A stretch of 64,000 bases of DNA from assembly GCF_004363175.1 (NCBI RefSeq), contig NZ_SNYR01000002.1:62001-126000 (forward strand), read 5' to 3'. How positions within the stretch are numbered: the stretch's first letter is position 1; every line of letters begins with the position of its first letter. A program made the translations under genes and the position numbers. The notes below the pieces were generated by a model that worked only from the letters and a program-made list of their open reading frames with translations, searched no databases and was not told the origin of the DNA. Shown here piece after piece: positions 45,626 to 55,853 of the stretch. This DNA is from Maritalea mobilis. GTDB taxonomy: Bacteria > Pseudomonadota > Alphaproteobacteria > Rhizobiales > Devosiaceae.

Positions 45626-46158
45626 TATGCCCGCGCCTCATCTATCGTTTTGTACATATAGGTAGTGGCGTGGAAATTCTCGTCGGTGGCGTTTTTGCCG
45701 TAATTTGGGATGATCCCGGCCACCATATAGCCCATGCGATGATAGAACGGCTCAGCCCCGCCGCCCGTGCGTGTATCCAGTGTAATCTGCCAGCGGTGAT
45801 GGCCCCTTGCCTCTTCTTCCAGCTGCTCGATCAGTTGGTTGGCAATGCCTTTGCGGCGATGATCAGGGTGCACCATCATTTTCGAAACTTCACCACGATG
45901 GGGCTGATTGTCGGGCATGGCCAAAATCAATTGTGCTGTACCCACGGCTTTGCCGTCCTCCACAGCCAAAAACAGCGCGCGTCCCCCGCTCTCAATTTCT
46001 GGTCGGATATTTTGCCGCCAAAACTGGCTGGCGCGGTCAGCGCTCAAAGGTGCGATAAAGCCGACAGCCGCACCATTATTGACAGTGAGCTGCAAAATCT
46101 CCACCAGCTCATCAAAGTGCTGATCAAATTGGTCCAATGTAGCGCGAAAAACCTGCAT
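45625..46158 (-). CDS. GNAT family N-acetyltransferase
   Basis: 177 residues with motif A VSKMMVHPDHRRKGIANQLIEQLEEEARG and the C-terminal TGGGAEPFYHRMGYMVAGIIPNY typical of antibiotic- or amine-modifying GNATs. Located between an XRE-cupin regulator gene and a YdcZ transporter gene with 6-base and 1-base junctions: a compact three-gene operon of regulator, modifier and exporter. Confidence 0.88.
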   Translation of the reverse strand: MQVFRATLDQFDQHFDELVEILQLTVNNGAAVGFIAPLSADRASQFWRQNIRPEIESGGRALFLAVEDGKAVGTAQLILAMPDNQPHRGEVSKMMVHPDHRRKGIANQLIEQLEEEARGHHRWQITLDTRTGGGAEPFYHRMGYMVAGIIPNYGKNATDENFHATTYMYKTIDEARA

Positions 46159-46164
46159 ATATCC

Positions 46165-46716
46165 TCACACAAGCATGATGAGATAGTCCGCTCCGTTATC
46201 GGGCGGGGTGATAAATTCGGAACTGGCGAAAAGCTGGTAGCGCAGGCAGTCCCCTGCTTTCAGGCTGTAATGCTGGTCATCAATGCGGATAAACAGTGCG
46301 CCGCTCAACATCACCAAATGGTGCTCCAGCCCGGCCAGAGATGGCTGGTCATAGCTGATGGTCTTGCCCGGTTCCAACTGGCCACGGATGATTTCGCCCT
46401 TTAGCTTGGCGGCGGGTGGCGAAACTTTGGTGCGGGTAAACCCGGTTTTGGCATCGTGCCAAACCTCTTGGTCGGCCTTGTGCACCAACGGCACAAATTC
46501 GTCTTCCACCATCGCCATCAGGCGCGACATGGGCAAGCCATAAACAGCGCACAATTTGCCCAACACTTCGGCGGTTGGGCTCACCTCTGCCTTTTCCAAG
46601 CGCGACAAGGTCGCCCGGCTTACGCCAGATTGGGTGGCCAATTGATCCAGCGTCAGCTCGGCATCCTGCCGCAATCGCTTAAGTCGTTCCGCCAATTGTG
46701 AGGTAAACTGATCCAT
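46165..46716 (-). CDS. XRE family regulator with cupin domain
   Basis: 183 residues. Helix-turn-helix at about residues 8-60 (LAERLKRLRQDAELTLDQLATQSGVSRATLSRLEKAEVSPTAEVLGKLCAVYGLPMSRLM), then a cupin (about 105-180: LEPGKTISYDQPSLAGLEHHLVMLSGALFIRIDDQHYSLKAGDCLRY). Cupin-type XRE regulators sense small metabolites. First gene of the XRE-GNAT-YdcZ operon. Confidence 0.88.
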   Translation of the reverse strand: MDQFTSQLAERLKRLRQDAELTLDQLATQSGVSRATLSRLEKAEVSPTAEVLGKLCAVYGLPMSRLMAMVEDEFVPLVHKADQEVWHDAKTGFTRTKVSPPAAKLKGEIIRGQLEPGKTISYDQPSLAGLEHHLVMLSGALFIRIDDQHYSLKAGDCLRYQLFASSEFITPPDNGADYLIMLV

Positions 46717-46741
46717 CGCACTTCTCTATTTTTCTCTAAAA

Positions 46742-46756
46742 TGAGATATTTTCTCA
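46742..46756. promoter_or_regulatory. operator-like palindrome upstream of the XRE gene
   Basis: TGAGA-TATTT-TCTCA, perfect 5-base arms, lies 26 bases upstream of the XRE start. TTTCTC recurs nearby at 46731, suggesting two sites. Probably the regulator's own operator. Confidence 0.5.
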
Positions 46757-46980
46757 TATTTGACAATAGAAAATTTAACGATGAATGGGTGCTATGTGCG
46801 CGGCGCATGGCGAATTCACTTGACTTTAAGGCTGCATAATGTTGTTTGGCCCATGATTTGGACCGGCCCGAAATAATTTTTGGCCACGCGCTATCAGAAT
46901 GACATCCCTGTCATAAGCCGAGCAAAGTTAATTCATAACGAGACTCGGATGCTGCCGGCGCCAACAAGAAAGATATTCCA

Positions 46981-48336
46981 TTGAGTTTTGAACTATTCGG
47001 CTTAGCGAAGCCGATTCTCTCTGTTTTGCCTAAACTTGGGTTGAACGAGCCCACCCCTATTCAATCAAAAGCCATTCCGGCGATTTTGGATGGGCGTGAC
47101 ATTGTGGGCCTTGCCCAAACAGGCACAGGCAAAACAGCCGCCTTCTCTTTGCCGCTTGTGCAAAAGCTGCAAGCGCAAGGCACCGCCCAAAAAGGCAAAC
47201 GCCTTCGCGGTTTGATTTTGTCGCCAACCCGTGAGTTGGCTGCCCAGATTCATGAATCTGTACGCAACTATTCTGCCCGCACCAATTTGCGCATTGCGAC
47301 CATTGTTGGTGGCGTGTCCTATCGGGTGCAAAAAAATCAATTGCAACAGGGCGTCGATATTTTGATCGCCACGCCTGGTCGTTTGCAAGATATGCTCAAG
47401 CAAAACGCGTTGACGCTGGATCATGTGCAAATGGTTGTGCTGGATGAAGCTGACCAGATGCTCGACATCGGCTTTTTGCCTGCCATCAAAGAGATTTTGG
47501 AGCTGACACCAGTTGAGCGTCAAACACTCCTTTTCTCTGCGACAATGCCAAAAGAAATTCGCAAGTTGAGCAATTCACATTTGCATCAGCCGCTTGAAAT
47601 TTCTGTGCCGTCAAACAAGCCAACTGCTGACAAAATTGAGCAGATGGTTATTGCGTTGGAAAAAGCTGATAAGATTGAAGCCATTTCTGATGTGCTTTTG
47701 GCGCATGAAGATAAAGCAGCCATCGTGTTCACCCGCACCAAACGCGGCGCAGACAAAGTGACCAAACGCTTGGGCGTTTCCGGCATCAATGCCGCTGCAA
47801 TTCACGGCGACAAGTCGCACAACCAGCGCGAGCGTGCATTGAAGCAATTCCGCAAAGGCAGCTGCAAAGTACTTGTGGCCACTGATATTGCCGCACGCGG
47901 CATTGACGTGCCGGGCGTTGGCTTGGTGGTCAATTATGAATTGCCAGAAGTGGCTGAAAGCTACGTGCACCGCATTGGCCGTACGGCACGTGCTGGCGCA
48001 TCAGGTTTGGCAATTTCATTCTGCGAACCAGAAGAACGCGCACATTTGGGTCTCATCCAGCGCTTGATCAAGTTGGAAATCCCAGCGCAGACTATGGATG
48101 GTGAAGAAGTTGAGATTGAAATCCCAGCTGGCCCTCCACCAAAGCGCAATCAGCGCCGTGGTCGCGGTGGCCCTCCACGTGGTGGTCGCAAGCGTAATGG
48201 CGGCGGCGGTCGTGAAGGTCAGAACAAAAATTCTGCACCTAAAAACGGTCCACGCAAAGGCGGCAAGCCTAATCAGGGCAAAGGTGGCCCAGGCGGCAAG
48301 CCCCGCAATCGTCGCCCTCGCCGCGACGCAGCGTAA
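46981..48336 (+). CDS. DEAD-box RNA helicase (RhlE-like)
   Basis: ATP-dependent RNA unwinding. Motifs in order: Q motif (FELFGLAKPIL, LNEPTPIQSKAIP), AQTGTGKT (about 44-51), PTRELAAQI, DEAD at about 157, SAT in LLFSATMP, ARGIDVPG and HRIGRTARAG. The C-terminal tail (about residues 395-451) is basic, rich in Gly, Arg and Lys, an RNA-binding extension. The start appears to be TTG 46981; no ATG in frame gives a sensible N terminus. Terminator follows. Confidence 0.93.
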   Translation: MSFELFGLAKPILSVLPKLGLNEPTPIQSKAIPAILDGRDIVGLAQTGTGKTAAFSLPLVQKLQAQGTAQKGKRLRGLILSPTRELAAQIHESVRNYSARTNLRIATIVGGVSYRVQKNQLQQGVDILIATPGRLQDMLKQNALTLDHVQMVVLDEADQMLDIGFLPAIKEILELTPVERQTLLFSATMPKEIRKLSNSHLHQPLEISVPSNKPTADKIEQMVIALEKADKIEAISDVLLAHEDKAAIVFTRTKRGADKVTKRLGVSGINAAAIHGDKSHNQRERALKQFRKGSCKVLVATDIAARGIDVPGVGLVVNYELPEVAESYVHRIGRTARAGASGLAISFCEPEERAHLGLIQRLIKLEIPAQTMDGEEVEIEIPAGPPPKRNQRRGRGGPPRGGRKRNGGGGREGQNKNSAPKNGPRKGGKPNQGKGGPGGKPRNRRPRRDAA

Positions 48337-48360
48337 TAAAGCTGACCGTATGACTGATAA

Positions 48361-48388
48361 AAGCCGCTGATTTTCAGCGGCTTTTTTT
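48361..48388 (+). terminator. intrinsic terminator after the DEAD-box helicase gene
   Basis: AAGCCGCTGA / TCAGCGGCTT with a TTT loop and a run of T to 48388. Textbook intrinsic terminator, 25 bases after the stop codon. Confidence 0.92.
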
Positions 48389-48803
48389 ATGCACCAGTGC
48401 CACTTCTCTTTGATCGTCTATATTGGGCTAAAATGATCCAAGTTGATGCGGCCGGTAGTATTAAATACATCGCAATAGGCAGCCCTAGGCTCATAAAGGC
48501 TATGATAAGAATGACGTTCACGACTCCAACTGCAACCGCATGCTTCCCCAACGAAACCTCCGCCATTGCCTGCCTCATATCTTTCGTTTCTGTAGGGATA
48601 CCGTACGCGGCGAAGAGCAAGGGACCAGACATGATGTATAGCATCGCTAAAATACCAAAGATAACTAGGAAAGTTTGTGCGTTGTAATTGTGGCGTGGTG
48701 CTAAAACAGCGATGCCACCAAACAAAATTATCGCAAAAGCTAGGCGTTTCATCTGACGAGCAGAAGAAAAATGGGCCCAAAACAGCTTGGCAAAATGTTT
48801 CAT
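48387..48803 (-). CDS. hypothetical membrane protein
   Basis: 138 residues from ATG 48803 (MKHFAKLFW). Four hydrophobic segments: LAFAIILFGGIAVLAP, TFLVIFGILAMLYIMSGPLLFAAYGI, AVAVGVVNVILIIAFMSLGLPIAMYLILPAASTWIILAQY. No family recognised. It sits between the DEAD-box helicase terminator and the remnant of a second helicase tail, which suggests it came in with a rearrangement. A start at 48860 would add 19 unlikely residues. Confidence 0.6.
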   Translation of the reverse strand: MKHFAKLFWAHFSSARQMKRLAFAIILFGGIAVLAPRHNYNAQTFLVIFGILAMLYIMSGPLLFAAYGIPTETKDMRQAMAEVSLGKHAVAVGVVNVILIIAFMSLGLPIAMYLILPAASTWIILAQYRRSKRSGTGA

Positions 48804-49181
48804 CTTAAAAACCACGTTAAATAAAGTGATTACTCTATGAACTGCGTTGACGCTTTGCAAGCTAATCGGTCCGGAAATTACTCACAATTGCTCACGACCT
48901 AGGGCCGGAATGGTGGCGGTGGTCACGACGGGCAGAAAAAAAATTCTGCACCGAAAAACGGCTCTCTCAAGGGCGGCAAACCACATCGCCATGCAGCTTA
49001 ATCAAGCCTGCAAAACCGAGAAATATTGAGCCGCTGGATTTTCCAGCGTTTTTTTGACTGATATGAGTTTCGATCAGAAGTAATGTTCACTGGGCAATTG
49101 CCTGCTCCTTTTGAATCAAGATACCTTTGTCTGGGCATAACTGGTTTATGTCTTCAGATTTCTCGGCGAAAGGCGTATATC
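48804..49181. other. 378-base stretch without an intact gene
   Basis: Holds the promoter region of the minus-strand membrane gene and the helicase-tail remnant with its terminator (48909-49055). Nothing else recognised. Confidence 0.6.
48909..49055 (+). pseudogene. remnant of a second DEAD-box helicase tail with its terminator
   Basis: Codons 48909-49001 translate to NGGGGHDGQKKNSAPKNGSL and continue KGGKPHRHAA-stop, clearly homologous to the C-terminal tail of the 46981 helicase (NGGGGREGQNKNSAPKNGPR). Over 72 aligned bases I count 14 differences, mostly at third codon positions. Downstream, CGCTGGA/TCCAGCG plus seven T (49032-49055) corresponds to the helicase terminator. No helicase core precedes it, so only the 3' end of a paralogue survives. 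Confidence 0.75.
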
Positions 49182-49583
49182 GTGATTGGCTATACCATGG
49201 TGGGCACGAATGATCTCAAACGTGCACAGGATTTCTACAATCCACTTTTCGACATGATGGGATTGTCGCCTTGTTACCAAGATGAACAGGTTGCCTCGTG
49301 GGGCGACCGTGATGATGAGACAGTGCCGCGCTTTTTCTCCTGCTATCCATTTGATGGAAATCCCGCAAGTGTGGGGAATGGTGCAATGACTACGTTCAGA
49401 GTGCGAACGGCAACATTGGTCGATGCGCTTTATGAAAAGGCACTCGCGAATGGTGGACGAGACGAAGGCATTCCGGGCTACCGTCCTGAACGATATGGCG
49501 ATAAGTTCTACGTTGCCTATATTCGCGACCCAGATGGAAATAAGCTGGCCTTCGCTTGCTATGACGGCCCATCAAATCCCTGA
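49182..49583 (+). CDS. VOC family protein (glyoxalase-like)
   Basis: 133 residues from GTG 49182, preceded by AAAGG. Vicinal-oxygen-chelate pattern: IGYTMVGTNDLKRAQDFYNPLFDMMG with N-terminal strand and helix, a middle AMTTFRVRTATLVDALYEKALANGG and the C-terminal YVAYIRDPDGNKLAFACYD. Family includes glyoxalases, dioxygenases and antibiotic-binding proteins; no function assigned. An upstream ATG (49083) would add 33 residues without family match. Confidence 0.8.
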   Translation: MIGYTMVGTNDLKRAQDFYNPLFDMMGLSPCYQDEQVASWGDRDDETVPRFFSCYPFDGNPASVGNGAMTTFRVRTATLVDALYEKALANGGRDEGIPGYRPERYGDKFYVAYIRDPDGNKLAFACYDGPSNP

Positions 49584-49625
49584 TGTTCATTGCATTGACC
49601 GATGGGACTTACTTTAAACGCGCGA

Positions 49626-50006
49626 CTATCTCAACCGCAGATAGGAACGGCATTTAGAGAGCAGCTTTAGCATCACAAAGAATAAGATGTAGGAGCTAAT
49701 GACTACGGCCATAAACTTCCTCGCATCGGCCCCAGGCCAAAGATAGATCATCACTGCACCATGCCCTATCAATGCCGCGATGAGTGCAAATTTGTAACCA
49801 CGAAAAACCGAAATAAATAGGCTGAGCGTAGAGACCACGACCAAGAATTGGGTAGCGTAGTGAAGCGTTATGCCAAAGCCCACGCCTCGCGACTTGCCAA
49901 AAAATTGTAAAATTGATGCGATGATTTGAGACAATAGCAGCCAATCTATGGCCGTTATCAACGCAATCAAAAGCGCGCTGAGCAGAATATTTTTCGACGT
50001 TTCCAT
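49626..50006 (-). CDS. hypothetical membrane protein
   Basis: 126 residues, four hydrophobic segments (LLSALLIALITAIDWLLLSQIIASIL, LHYATQFLVVVSTLSLFISVF, FALIAALIGHGAVMIYLW, FMAVVISSYILFFVMLKLL). No family recognised. Clean start METSKNILL; the last residues are basic. Confidence 0.6.
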   Translation of the reverse strand: METSKNILLSALLIALITAIDWLLLSQIIASILQFFGKSRGVGFGITLHYATQFLVVVSTLSLFISVFRGYKFALIAALIGHGAVMIYLWPGADARKFMAVVISSYILFFVMLKLLSKCRSYLRLR

Positions 50007-50052
50007 AAGCGCTATTTTTAAATTCCTTACGAAAACGTCGAGTATCTAGCTG

Positions 50053-51474
50053 CTAAACGGCAACTTTAAGTTCGCCTGCATGATTATCAAGCGTTGGCAG
50101 TTGGTCAAATTTGGCAATGGCGGCGCATAGGGCGGTGAAACAATTGCGGTCGATGGCTTCATCTACCATTTCGCGCATAATGCCGAGCGCTTTCTCAACG
50201 GGCATGGCCGCACGGTATGGCCGATCAGCAGTTAGTGCGTCGAAGATATCGGCTACGGTCACAATACGCGTGTCCATATCGATTTCATCGCCTTTCAGGC
50301 CATAGGGATAGCCCTTGCCATCCAAGCGTTCATGGTGACCACCCGCGACAGGTGCAATGTCGCCAAAGGCGCAAATATTGTCCAAAATCTCTTTTGAAAA
50401 GACGGGGTGCTTTTTGATCTCGGCAAATTCATTGTCGTCCAACCGGCCCGGTTTATCCAATACGGAGTTGGACACACCCAATTTGCCAATATCGTGCAGC
50501 AAAGCCGCACGGCGCAGCCAGCGGCGTCTTTCTTCTGCATAGCCCATTTGCTCGGCAATCAGATCAGCGAAAAGGGTCACCCGTTCTGAATGGCCCGCCG
50601 TGAACGGGCTTTTGCTGTCCACCACTTGCGCAAACGCTTGAGCGATATCGTCCAGATAATCCTCATCTGCAATACGTGCGCTTTGGCCGGGCTCAAATTC
50701 ATAAATATGTTTGGAAAGATCGGCACGCGACAGCATGGTCCAAAAATGCTCGTCTTTTTCCAGCGTCAGAAAGGCTTCCACCACTTTGGGGTTAAACCAT
50801 GTGCCGGCGCGGCTACCCACGGCAGTGATCGCTTGTTCGCGTCCATCATTCATGAAGAACACGTCAGCCACTTGCCCCAGCAGCGCAATTTGGGAATAGA
50901 GCGGAATTTCCAACCCTTGCAAACGGTCGGGTTGGCCTGTGCCATCCCAATGTTCATCAAGGCTCATAATGCCTTGTTGCACCGCGTCGTTAAAATGCAT
51001 TTGCCGTGCAATCTCAGCGCCACGTTGGCAACGGGTCTCGATCAGTTCTTTTGAGATTTGTCCGCCATGGCGCAGCGTTTTCACGATAGAGCGAAACTTG
51101 TCGGCCATGTTGGCTTTGACGCCAGATTGGGTGATCACAAAATTCAGCACTTGCGGCAGGCTGCCATCCACCTTTTTGAACTCATTCTTAAAGGTTAGAT
51201 CGCAAGTGATATAATGGGCGCAGATGCGCGCCGCATTGCTGGAACAACCCAAATCTTTGAGCAAAATCGTGTAATAAAGGTCAGACAATTGGCCCTGTGT
51301 CAGGCCCATTTTTTTCCCAACATTCAGCCCGATCCAACAGGCCCGCACACAATGACCAACCGGTTGCCCTTCGGTCATATCCAGCGCATGGCTCAACGCA
51401 GCCAGCAATTCAGCCAAACGGATATGTTGATGCGCGGTGCCCGATGCCATTTTCGCCTCTAAAACTTGTTTCAA
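50053..51474 (-). CDS. tandem HD-GYP-type phosphohydrolase
   Basis: 473 residues. The C-terminal half is a canonical HD-GYP domain, a cyclic-di-GMP phosphodiesterase class: LLHDIGKLGV (about 325), LDKPGRL, IKKHP, HHERLDGKGYPYGL (about 378-391), RIVTVADIFDALTADRPYR. The N-terminal half is a degenerate copy: YTILLKDLGC replaces the HD pair and LDEHWDGTGQPDRLQGLEIP corresponds to the GYP loop with changes. No membrane segment or sensor seen. Confidence 0.9.
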   Translation of the reverse strand: MKQVLEAKMASGTAHQHIRLAELLAALSHALDMTEGQPVGHCVRACWIGLNVGKKMGLTQGQLSDLYYTILLKDLGCSSNAARICAHYITCDLTFKNEFKKVDGSLPQVLNFVITQSGVKANMADKFRSIVKTLRHGGQISKELIETRCQRGAEIARQMHFNDAVQQGIMSLDEHWDGTGQPDRLQGLEIPLYSQIALLGQVADVFFMNDGREQAITAVGSRAGTWFNPKVVEAFLTLEKDEHFWTMLSRADLSKHIYEFEPGQSARIADEDYLDDIAQAFAQVVDSKSPFTAGHSERVTLFADLIAEQMGYAEERRRWLRRAALLHDIGKLGVSNSVLDKPGRLDDNEFAEIKKHPVFSKEILDNICAFGDIAPVAGGHHERLDGKGYPYGLKGDEIDMDTRIVTVADIFDALTADRPYRAAMPVEKALGIMREMVDEAIDRNCFTALCAAIAKFDQLPTLDNHAGELKVAV

Positions 51475-51522
51475 AACAAGATATCAAGGGCCGCTAAATT
51501 TTTCGCTAATATGCGAAAAGAA

Positions 51523-52818
51523 TTATGCGTTGCGCTGCATCACCGCGAAATAAAAACCGTCTGTGTTGGTTGACGCTGGTGTCAAGGTGATTGATTTGAG
51601 GTCGGACGACCAAGGTTGGTTTTTATCAAACCCAAACAAATCCTGCCAAACCTCGCCTGCGGACACCAATTCAAAGCTCGGATTTTCATCCAAAAAGGCA
51701 TAGATTTGCCCTTCATTTTCCTCAGGGAAAACAGAACAGGTGATGTAAACCAAAAAGCCGCCAACTTTGACGAAAGCGATGGCTTGAGACAGCACTTCTT
51801 CTTGCTCGCGCAGGCGCACATCTAGCTGGTCACGGCTTAAACGCCATTTGGCATCTGGCCGCCGCCGCCACGTGCCAGATCCGGTGCACGGCGCATCCAC
51901 AACCACTTTGTCCATGCTGTCGAGTAGGTCATCTAGCGAGCCGTCATCCGGCTGGCGCACTTGGATATTGTGGGCACCTGCCCGTTTGATCCGTTCAAAA
52001 ATGGCAGACAGGCGACCGCGATCGCTATCATAGGCAAAAATCTGGCCTTTATTTTCCATGGCGGCCGCCATGGCGAGGCTTTTACCGCCTGCCCCGGCGC
52101 AAAGGTCCAGCACTTTTTCACCTGGCCGGGCATAGATCAGGTCAGCCACGATCTGGCTGCCCTCGTCTTGCACTTCATACCAGCCTTTTTGGTAGCCCTC
52201 TTCCGCCTGCACATTGGGTGTGCGGGCGTCAGTTGTGCCAGCCTTCATGCGCACGCCGTTCAGCGCAATTTCGCTCTTAACAGGCTTTACGCGTTTAAGT
52301 GCTTTGAGCACCTTGTCGCGATTTGCTTTGAGTGTGTTGACGCGCAAATCAACTGGCGGGCGCGTGGCCAGCGCCTGGCCCTCGGCCACCCACTCCTCAT
52401 CGAAATTGCGTTCGAATGAGTTTTGGCACCATTCAGGAATATCCGCCTGCACATGCAGTGGCGCGTCGGCCAGCGGGTTATCGCGTTTAAAGGCTTCGAT
52501 TTCTTTTTCGTTGAGTGGTTCCGGCGCAAAGCGATCACCCTCAAACATTTCATTGAGGCTTTCGGGCGTTTCGCCCCAATCGCGGATCAATGTTGCCAGC
52601 GCCAAATGCCGCCCTGTGTCGCCGCCAGCGATATGGGCATTGCTCAATTTCTTGCGCAATGCGTCATAAACAATATTGCCGATAGCCGCGCGGTCGCCCG
52701 ATCCAGCAAAGCGATGCGACAAGCCCCAATCTTTCAGTGCATCGGCAACGGGCCGCTTGCGCTTTTCAATATCATCGAGAACTTCAATCGCTGCACTTAT
52801 TCTGCCGGGTAACCGCAT
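51523..52818 (-). CDS. RsmB/NOP family 16S rRNA (cytosine-C5) methyltransferase
   Basis: 431 residues. SAM site ARPGEKVLDLCAGAGGKSLAM (about 230-250), motif IV cysteine in VVDAPCTGSGTWRRRPDAKW (about 307) and the catalytic cysteine in VYITCSVFPEENE (about 359). The N-terminal ~130 residues are a helical rRNA-binding region. Modifies cytosine in 16S rRNA; exact position not predictable. Lies 7 bases downstream of the MAPEG gene. Confidence 0.92.
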   Translation of the reverse strand: MRLPGRISAAIEVLDDIEKRKRPVADALKDWGLSHRFAGSGDRAAIGNIVYDALRKKLSNAHIAGGDTGRHLALATLIRDWGETPESLNEMFEGDRFAPEPLNEKEIEAFKRDNPLADAPLHVQADIPEWCQNSFERNFDEEWVAEGQALATRPPVDLRVNTLKANRDKVLKALKRVKPVKSEIALNGVRMKAGTTDARTPNVQAEEGYQKGWYEVQDEGSQIVADLIYARPGEKVLDLCAGAGGKSLAMAAAMENKGQIFAYDSDRGRLSAIFERIKRAGAHNIQVRQPDDGSLDDLLDSMDKVVVDAPCTGSGTWRRRPDAKWRLSRDQLDVRLREQEEVLSQAIAFVKVGGFLVYITCSVFPEENEGQIYAFLDENPSFELVSAGEVWQDLFGFDKNQPWSSDLKSITLTPASTNTDGFYFAVMQRNA

Positions 52819-52825
52819 TTTTGCC

Positions 52826-53253
52826 TCACAAAACCAACATCAGCTCAATTACCAGATCAATCCACCCGATGGTGAGAAAAACCAACCCAGCAAAATAAGC
52901 ATAGAACCGGCGATATACACGGTTTGTGGTGCAATGGATATAGGCATGCACATAACGGCTGATCACAAAGCCAAATGCGCACAGCAAAAAGATGCCGGGC
53001 ACAAACCGCACCGCAAAACATATCGCCACCGCCAGATAAAACAGCACGGGCAGTTGGAATTGATTGTTGAAATTGTTGGACACTTGTTGCGAGCGCTCGG
53101 GCCAATTGGCGGCATCCAGCGCAATGTCTGCCACTTTAATGTCGCCAGATAGCACAGGCGGCACCCGCAATTTGCCCAGATAGAACAGCACCCCAAGGGT
53201 TAGCCCCACCTGCGCAAAGGTGACCAACAATAACAGTTTTTCAAATCCGCTCA

Positions 53254-53254
<1 letters not shown>
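52826..53254 (-). CDS. MAPEG family membrane protein
   Basis: 142 residues with four membrane segments and MAPEG features: WPERSQQVSNNFNNQFQLPVLFYLAVAICF (conserved NxxNQFExP-like pattern) and ISRYVHAYIHCTTNRVYRR. Eukaryotic members conjugate glutathione; the bacterial role is unknown. TAATG overlap with guaB (1 base) shows coexpression. The guaB-MAPEG-rsmB order is a rhizobial theme. Confidence 0.87.
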
Positions 53255-54795
<1,541 letters not shown>

Positions 54796-54983
54796 TCACA
54801 GGACGGTGGGGGAAGCGCCACCATACTATGGTTGGCGAGGGTCAATACCACGCGACTCTCTATTTGCATAGGGGGAGAAGTGTGAAATTTTAATAAGCTC
54901 TTAAGAGAGCGCGCATTTTGGCCAGTTGAAACGTCAACAGGCCTCCCCCACGCTTCCTAAAAGAAGCCCAACGCAGAGGGTAG

Positions 54984-55000
54984 TTAAGTGAAATTTAACC
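54984..55000 (+). promoter_or_regulatory. CtrA-type binding site upstream of the beta-barrel gene
   Basis: TTAA-GTGAAAT-TTAACC matches the alphaproteobacterial CtrA consensus (TTAA, 7-base spacer, TTAAC) and stands 47 bases before the start codon of the outer-membrane protein gene at 55047. The site is seen; CtrA control is inference. Confidence 0.6.
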
Positions 55001-55046
55001 CTAACAAAATATTAAATTTGCATATGATTATTGGGGCTAGACACAC

Positions 55047-55589
55047 ATGACACTTTTAAAATCCACCCTATTGGCAACCGCCGCTGCCGCAATGCTCGCC
55101 GGCCAAGCGCTTGCTGGTGATCCAATTGATTACCCGCCATTGCCCACAGAATATGTGGAAACTGGTTTTGATTGGGATGGGTTTTATGCGGGCGTAGGCC
55201 TTGGCGGGACGTCGATTGCAGTAGATTCAGGCACTGACAATTTGGCCCAGCTAGACGCCATCGTTGGCGTCAATATCACCCATGATAGTTTTTTGTTCGG
55301 CGCTGAATTATTCCTCGGCGCCAGCCGCGACATCGCCTCCGGCACCTATGGCGGCCATGGCGGCATTGAAGCCCGCGCAGGTTATTTGATTGATCAGGAT
55401 ATATTGATCTACGCAGGCCTAGGCCGCATTCACTATGAAAGCGGCGCGCAATATACAACAGTTGGTGTGGGCACCGAATTCGCAGTATCAGACGACATTT
55501 CAATCGATCTCGAATATAAATATCTCGGCTGGTCTGACACAGGCTACACAGGCCACAATTTCAGCGCCTCCGCCCTCTGGCACTTCTAG
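55047..55589 (+). CDS. outer-membrane beta-barrel protein
   Basis: 180 residues with a Sec signal peptide (STLLATAAAAMLAGQALA, then GDPID). The mature part alternates hydrophobic and polar residues typical of an 8-stranded barrel: FDWDGFYAGVGLGGTSIAV, FLFGAELFLGASRDI, GIEARAGYLI, ILIYAGLGRIHYE, ISIDLEYKYLGW, and ends ALWHF with the C-terminal aromatic residue used for Bam recognition. Resembles Omp25/Omp31-like surface proteins of rhizobia. CtrA-type site upstream. Confidence 0.82.
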   Translation: MTLLKSTLLATAAAAMLAGQALAGDPIDYPPLPTEYVETGFDWDGFYAGVGLGGTSIAVDSGTDNLAQLDAIVGVNITHDSFLFGAELFLGASRDIASGTYGGHGGIEARAGYLIDQDILIYAGLGRIHYESGAQYTTVGVGTEFAVSDDISIDLEYKYLGWSDTGYTGHNFSASALWHF

Positions 55590-55714
55590 GCAGCTACAGC
55601 ATTATATGTTTCAATCCCCGGCCTTTGGTTGGGGATTTTTTGAGCCTGCTGATCTTGCGACTGTTTATGGTGATAAACTCGAGAGCCTTATGCTAAACAG
55701 TAGTCTGCAATTGG

Positions 55715-55737
55715 ACCCCAAGATCAAGTCTTGGGGT
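55715..55737. repeat. REP-like palindrome, TCAAG core
   Basis: ACCCCAAGA-TCAAG-TCTTGGGGT, 9-base perfect arms. Pairs with the inverted unit at 55831 (core CTTGA). Confidence 0.7.
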
Positions 55738-55830
55738 GACGACCAAAGTGTGCCGCATTGCATTACCATAAAGGTGATTTCGCCAAATATTTTCTACCAT
55801 TAAAATGACGCCCTCACCAAGTTCTCCGTC

Positions 55831-55853
55831 ATTGCAAGACTTGATCTTGCAAT
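55831..55853. repeat. REP-like palindrome, CTTGA core
   Basis: ATTGCAAGA-CTTGA-TCTTGCAAT, 9-base perfect arms, inverted relative to 55715 as shown by the reverse-complement core. Confidence 0.7.
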
